In this document: one piece after another, positions 58,001-64,000 of the stretch
Numbering within the stretch: position 1 is the stretch's first letter
Layout of the letters: each line of letters begins with the position of its first letter
Source of the DNA: Phycomyces nitens
Taxonomy: Eukaryota; Mucoromycota; Mucoromycetes; Mucorales; Phycomycetaceae
NCBI GenBank assembly: GCA_022702545.1
Contig: JAHRBC010000002.1
Coordinates: 8,883,724-8,947,723, forward strand
Direction of reading: 5' to 3'
DNA: 64,000 nt
Notes under the pieces: model-generated
Seen by the model: only the letters and a program-made list of their open reading frames with translations
Told to the model about the DNA's origin: nothing
The model's database searches: none
Program-made: the position numbers and the translations under genes

Positions 58001-61000
58001 TTAGGGGAATAGGGTTAGGGGATAGGGTTAGGGAATGGTACTAGGGTATGGGCTGTGTTTAGGGAATAGGGTTAGGGGATAGGGTTAGGGAATGGTACTA
58101 GGGTATGGGCTGTGTTTAGGGAATAGGGTTAGGGGATAGGGTTAGGGAATGGTACTAGGGTATGGGCTGTGTTTAGGGAATAGGGTTAGGGGATAGGGTT
58201 AGGGAATGGTACTAGGGTATGGGCTGTGTTTAGGGAATAGGGTTAGGGATAGGGTTAGGGAATGGTACTAGGGTATGGGCTGTGTTTAGGGAATAGGGTT
58301 AGGGGATAGGGTTAGGGAATGGTACTAGGGTATGGGCTGTGTTTAGGGAATAGGGTTAGGGGATAGGGTTAGGGAATGGTACTAGGGTATGGGCTGTGTT
58401 TAGGGAATAGGGTTAGGGGATAGGGTTAGGGAATGGTACTAGGGTATGGGCTGTGTTTAGGGAATAGGGTTAGGGGATAGGGTTAGGGAATGGTACTAGG
58501 GTATGGGCTGTGTTTAGGGAATAGGGTTAGGGGATAGGGTTAGGGAATGGTACTAGGGTATGGGCTGTGTTTAGGGAATAGGGTTAGGGGATAGGGTTAG
58601 GGAATGGTACTAGGGTAATATAGGCTGTGTTTAGGGAATAGGAGTTAGGGGGATAGGGTTAGGGAATGGTACTAGGGTATGGGCTGTGTTTAGGGAATAG
58701 GGTTAGGGGATAGGGTTAGGGAATGGTACTAGGGTATGGGGCTGCTGTTTAGGGAATAGGGTTAGGGGATAGGGTTAGGGGGAATGGTACTAGGGTATGG
58801 GCTGTGTTTAGGGAATAGAGGTTAGGGGGGATAGGGTTAGGGAATGTGGTACTAGGGTATGGGCTGTGTTTAGGGGAATAGGGTTAGGGGGATAGGGTTA
58901 GGGAATGGTACTAGGGTAGTGGGCTGTGTTTAGGGGAATAGGGTTAGGGGGATAGGGTTAGGGAATGGTACTAGGGTATGGGCCTGTGTTTAGGGAATAG
59001 GGTTAGGGGGATAGGGGTTATATTCATACTAAAAGGCTACAAATATAATTAGGAAGAATGGTAAACTAGGAATAAAATGGGCTGAAGCAGTTTAAGGGGA
59101 ATAGGGTTAAGGAGGGGGATAGGGTTAGGGAATGGTACTAGGGTATGGGCAAATGTGTTTAGGGAATAGGGTTAGGGGGATAGGGTTAGGGAATGGTACT
59201 AGGGTATGGGCTGTGTTTAGGGAATAGTGGGTTAGGGGGATAGGGTTAGGGAATGGTACTAGGGTATGGGCTGTGTTTTAGGGAATAGGGTTAGGGGGAT
59301 AGGGTTAGGAGATATGGTACTAGGGTATGGGCTGTGTTTAGGGAATAGGGTTAGGGGATAGGGTTAGGGAATGGTACTAGGTATGGGCATGTGTTTAGGG
59401 AATAGGGGTTAGGGGGATAGGGTTAGGGAATGGTACTAGGGTATGGGCTGTAAAAGTTTAGGGAATAGGGTTAGGGATAGGGTTAGGGGAATGGTACTAG
59501 GGTATGGGCTGTGTTTAGGGAATAGGGTTAGGGGGATAGGGTTAGGGAATGGTACTAGGGTATGGAGAAACATTGTTTAGGGAATAGGGTTAGGGGATAG
59601 GGTTAGGGAATGGTACTAGGGTATGGGCTGTGTTTAGGGGAATAGGGTTAGGGGATAGGGTTAGGGAATGGTACTAGGGTATGGGCTGTGTTTAGGAATA
59701 GGGTTAGGGGAAGATAGGGTTAGGGAATGGTACTAGGGTATGGGCTGTGTTTAGGGAATAGGGTTAGGGGATAGGGTTGCAGGGGAATGGTACTTCAGGG
59801 TATGGGCTGTGTTTAGGGGAATAGGGTTAGGGGATAGGGTGAGGGAAATGGTACTAGGGTATGGGCTTAAAGTGTTTAGGGAATAGGGTTAGGGATAGGG
59901 TTAGGGAATGGGTACTAGGGTATGGGCTGTGTTTAGGGAATAGGGTTAGGGGATAGGGTTAGGGAATGGTACTAGGGTATGGGCTGTGTTTAGGGAATAG
60001 GGTTAGGGGATAGGGTTAGGGGAATGGTACTAGGGTATGGGCTGTGTTTAGGGAATAGGGTTAAGGGGATAGGGTTAGGGGAGATAATGGTACTAGGAGT
60101 ATGGGCTGTGTTTAGGGAATAGAGTTAGGGGATAGGGGTTAGGGAATGGTACTAGGGTATGGGCTGTGTTTAGGGAATAGGGTTAGGGGATAGGGTTAGG
60201 GAATGGTACTAGGGTATGGGCTGTGTTTAGGGAATAGGGTTAGGGGGATAGGGTTAGGGGAATGGTACTGGGAGCATGGGCTGTGTTTAGGGAATAGGGT
60301 TAGGGGATAGGGTTGGGGGAATGGTACTAGGGTATGGGCTGTGTTGAGGGAATAGGGTTAGGGGATAGGGTTAGGGAATGGTACTAGGGTATGGGCTGTG
60401 TTTAGGGGAATAGGGTTAGGGGATAGGGTTAGGGAATGGTACTAGGGGTATGGGCTGTGTTTAGGGAATAGGGTTAGGGGGATAGGGTTAGGGGAATGGT
60501 ACTAGGGTATGGGCTGTGTTTAGGGAATAGGGTTAGGGGGATAGGGTTAGGGAATGGTACTAGGGTATGGGCTGTGTTTAGGGGAATAGGGTTAGGGGAT
60601 AGGGTTAGGGAATGGTACTAGGGTATGGGCTGTGTTTAGGGAATAGGGTTAGGGGATAGGGTTAGGGAATGGTACTAGGGCATGGGCTGTGTTTAGGGGA
60701 ATAGGGTTAGGGGATAGGGTTAGGGAATGGTACTAGGGTATGGGCTGTGTTTAGGGAATAGGGTTAGGGGATAGGGTTAGGGAATGGTACTAGGGTATGG
60801 GCTGTGTTTAGGGAATAGGGTTGAGGATAGGGTTAGGGAATGGTACTAGGGTATGGGCTGTGTTTAGGGAATAGGGTTAGGGGATAGGGTTAGGGGGTAT
60901 TTACTAGGGTATGGGCTGTGTTTAGGGGAATAGGGTTAGGGGATAAAAGGGTTAGGGAAGTGGTACTAGGGTATGGGCTGTGTTTAGGGAATAGGGTTAG

Positions 61001-64000
61001 GGGGATAGGGTTAGGGAATGGTACTAGGGTATGGGCTGTGTTTAGGGAATAGGGTTAGGGGGATAGGGTTAGGGAATGGTACTAGGGTATGGGCTGTGTT
61101 TAGGGAATAGGGTTAGGGGGATAGGGTTAGAGAATGGTACTAGGGTATGGGCTGTGTTTAAGGGAATAGGGTTAGGGGATAGGGTTAGGGGAATGGTACT
61201 AGGGTATGGGCTGTGTTTAGGGAATAGGGTTAGGGGGATAGGGTTAGGGAATGGTACTAGGGTATGGGCTGTGTTTTACAGGGAGGCAGGGTTAGGGGAT
61301 AGGGTTAGGGAATGGTACTAGGGTATGGGCTGTGTTTAGGGAATAAGGGTTAGGGGATAGGGTTAGGGAATGGTACTAGGGTATGGGCTGTGTTTAGGGA
61401 ATAGGGTTAGGGGATAGGGTTAGGGGAATGGTACTAGGGTATGGGCTGTGTTTAGGGAATAGGGTTAGGGGATAGGGTTAGGGGGAATGGTACTAGGGTA
61501 TGGGCTGTGTTTAGGGAATAGGGTTAGGGGGATAGGGTTAGGGAATGAGTACTAGGGTGTATGGGCTGTGTTTAGGGAATAGGGTTAGGAGGATGAGGAT
61601 TTAGGGAATGGTACTAGGGTATGGGCTGTGTTTAGGGAATAGGGTTAGGGGGATAGGGTTAGGGAATGGTACTAGGGTATGGGCTGTGTTTAGGGAATAG
61701 GGTTAGGGGATAGGGTTAGGGAATGGTACTAGGGTATGGGCTGTGTTTAGGGAATAGAAAGGTTAGGGGATGGGGTTAGGGAATGGTACTAGGGTATGGG
61801 CTGTGTTTAGGGAATAGGGTTAGGGGGATAGGGTTAGGGAATGGTACTAGGGTATGGGCTGTGTTTAGGGAATAGGGTTAGGGGATAGGGTTAGGGAATG
61901 GTACTGAGGGTATGGGCTGTGTTTAGGGAATAGGGTTAGGGGGATAGGGTTAGGGGAATGGTACTAGGGTGTCATGGTACAATGTTTAGGGGAATAGGGT
62001 TAGGGGATAGGGTTAGGGAATGGTACTAGGGTATGGGCTGTGTTTAGGGAATAGGGTTAGAGGGGATAGGGTTAGGGGAATGGTACTAGGGTATATGGGC
62101 TGTGTTTAGGGGAATAGGGTTAGGGGATAGGGTTAGGGAATGGTACTAGGGTATGGGCTGTGTTTAGGGAATAGGGTTAGGGGATAGGGTTAGGGGAATG
62201 GTACTAGGGTATGGGCTGTGTTTGGGGAATAGGGTTAGGGGATAGGGTTAGGGAATGGTACTAGGGTATGGGCTGTGTTTAGGGAATAGGGTTAGGGGAT
62301 AGGGTTAGGGAATGGTACTAGGGTATGGGCTGTGTTTAGGGAATAGGGTTAGGGGATGGGGTTAGGGGAATGGTACTAGGGTATGTAGGCTGTGTTTAGG
62401 GAATAGGGTTAGGGGATAGGGTTAGGGAATGGTACTAGGGTATGGGCTGTGTTTAGGGAATAGGGTTAGGGGATAGGGTTAGGGGAATGGTACTAGGGTA
62501 TGGGCTGTGTTTGAGGAATAGGAGTTAGGGGATAGGGTTAGAGAATGGTACTAGGGTATGGGCTGTGTTTAGGGAATAGGGTTAGGGGATAGGGTTAAGG
62601 GAATGGTACTAGGTTATGGGCTGTGTTTAGGGAATAGGGTTAGGGGGATAGGGTTAGGGAATGGTACTAGGGTATGGGCTGTGTTTAGGGGAATAGGGTT
62701 AGGGGGATAGGGGTTGGGGAATGGTACTAGGGTATGGGCTGTGTTTAGGGAATAGGGTTAGGGGATAGGGTTAGGGGAATGGTACTAGGGTATGGGCTGT
62801 GTTTAGGGAATAGGGTTAGGGGATAGGGTTAGGGAATGGTACTAGGGTATGGGCTGTGTTTAGGGAATAGGGTTGGGGGATAGGGTTAGGGAATGGTACT
62901 AGGGTATGGGCTGTGTTTAGGGAATAGGGTTAGGGGATAGGGTTAGGGAATGGTACTAGGGTATGGGCTGTGTTTAGGGAATAGGAGTTAGGAGGGATAG
63001 GGTTAGGGAATGGTACTAAAATTATGGGCTGTGTTTAGGGAATAGGGTTAAGGGGATAGGGTTAGGGGGAATGGTACTAGGGTATGGGCTGTGTTTAGGG
63101 AATAGGGTTAGGGGGATAGGGTTAGGGAATGGTACTAGGGTATGGGCTGTGTTTAGGGAATAGGAGTTGCAGGGGATAGGGTTAGGGAATGGTACTAGGG
63201 TATGGGCTGTGTTTAGGGGAATAGGGTTAGGGGATAGGGTTAGGGAATGGTACTAGGGTATGGGCTGTGTTTAGGGAATAGGGTTAGGGGATAGGGTTGA
63301 AGTGCATTGTACTAGGGTATGGGCTGTGTTTAGGGAATAGGGTTAGGGGATAGGGTTAGGGAATGGTACTAGGGTATGGGCTGTGTTTAGGGGAATAGGG
63401 TTAGGGGATAGGGTTAGGGAATGGGCTGGGGTATGGGCTGTGTTTAGGGGAATAGGGTTAGGGGATAGGGTTAGGGAATGGTACTAGGGTATGGGCTGTG
63501 TTTGAAGGGGAATAGGGTTAGGGGATAGGGTTAGGGAATGGTACACAGAATATGTGACTGTCTGTTTAGGGAATAGGGTTAGGGGATAGGGGTTAGGGAA
63601 TGGTATTTTGGGTATGGGCTGTGTTTAGGGGAATGGGGTTGGGGGATAGGGTTGGGGAATGGTACTAGGGTATGGGCTGTGTTTAGGGAATAGGGTTAGG
63701 GGATAGGGTTAGGGAATGGTGCTAGGGTATGGGCTGTGTTTAGGAGATAAGTTGAGGGGTTAGGGTTAAGGGAATGGTACTAGGGTATGGGCTGTGTTTA
63801 GGGGGAATAGGGTTAGGGGGATAGGGTTAGGGGAATGGTACTAGGGTATGGGCTGTGTTTAGGGAATAGGGTTAGGGGGATGAGGTTAGGGAATGGTACT
63901 AGGGTATGGGCTGTGTTTAGGGAATCGGGTAGGGTTACTAGGGTATGGGCTGTGTTTTAGGGGAATAGGGTTAGGGGGATAGGGTTAGGGAATGGTACTG
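52030..64000 (+). repeat. 57-bp tandem satellite with TTAGGG-like units
   Basis: About 210 copies of a 57-bp unit: TTAGGGAATGGTACTAGGG, TATGGGCTGTGTTTAGGG, AATAGGGTTAGGGGATAGGG. Each unit has three or four TTAGGG or TAGGG motifs, all G-rich on +. Copies from 52030 to about 54700 are virtually identical; single-base length changes in G-runs appear from about 54770, and beyond about 58600 most copies have small insertions or substitutions. It reaches the window end, so its full length is unknown. G-strand orientation fits a chromosome end to the right. No gene is expected. Confidence 0.97.
59019..59095. other. non-repeat interruption in the satellite
   Basis: About 75 AT-rich bases (ATTCATACTAAAAGGC ... 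GGAATAAAATGGGCTGAAG) break the array once, then the 57-bp unit resumes. They match nothing else in the window. This may be a real insertion or an artefact in the lower-quality part of the array. Confidence 0.6.

Noticed and set aside
61076..61321. Open frame of 81 codons inside the satellite
   Set aside because: It is a translation of the 57-bp repeat (G-Y-G-L-C-L-G-N-R-V-R-G), opened by local indels; no start context and no relatives.
52030..64000. CRISPR-like array
   Set aside because: The units are directly tandem with no unique spacers, and the rest of the window is eukaryotic.

Overview
The window is a transposon-packed, gene-poor eukaryotic region that looks like a fungal subtelomere. 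Short AT-rich GT-AG introns, a Ty3-type Gag with a zinc knuckle, Tnp2-like (CACTA-superfamily) transposases and a TTAGGG-rich satellite fit an early-diverging fungus, most likely Mucoromycota. The phylum is inferred from general knowledge, not from a search. The only host gene I can support is one tRNA-Lys at 44678-44750.

Region 1 (1-2864) holds broken Ty3/gypsy DNA: a protease-RT fragment, an LTR, a primer-binding site and a gag-protease reading frame cut off by a transposon. Region 2 (2865-23433) is one CACTA-like element, C (about 6.28 kb net), that received three later insertions: A (3145-9312), the small deletion derivative N (9440-11185) and B (13837-20203). Each has CACTxxAAAA-type ends and a perfect 3-bp target duplication (ACT, TAA, ACT). 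Region 3 (23434-40467) is a second element type, F2, split by insertions E (23762-30839, duplication GCA) and D (30907-37490, duplication TCA). Region 4 (40468-47631) carries a head-to-tail stack of LTR-like units ending 10 bp before the tRNA, then several other solo LTRs. Region 5 (47632-51927) is a truncated element G joined to F, an inverted partner of F2. Region 6 (52030-64000) is about 12 kb of a 57-bp satellite containing TTAGGG-like units.

Elements A-E share one gene plan: a multi-exon transposase, a convergent four-exon accessory gene whose products end exon 3 in a W-R-S-(D/N)-(E/K) motif, and, divergent from the accessory gene, a chain of very short exons with a hydrophobic start (gene 3). 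Element A looks the most intact. B has a frameshift, C is interrupted by B, and D and E have Trp-to-stop changes. Empty target sites preserved in paralogous copies let the insertion order be read directly. Mismatched flanks of C and F point to later rearrangement through these repeats.
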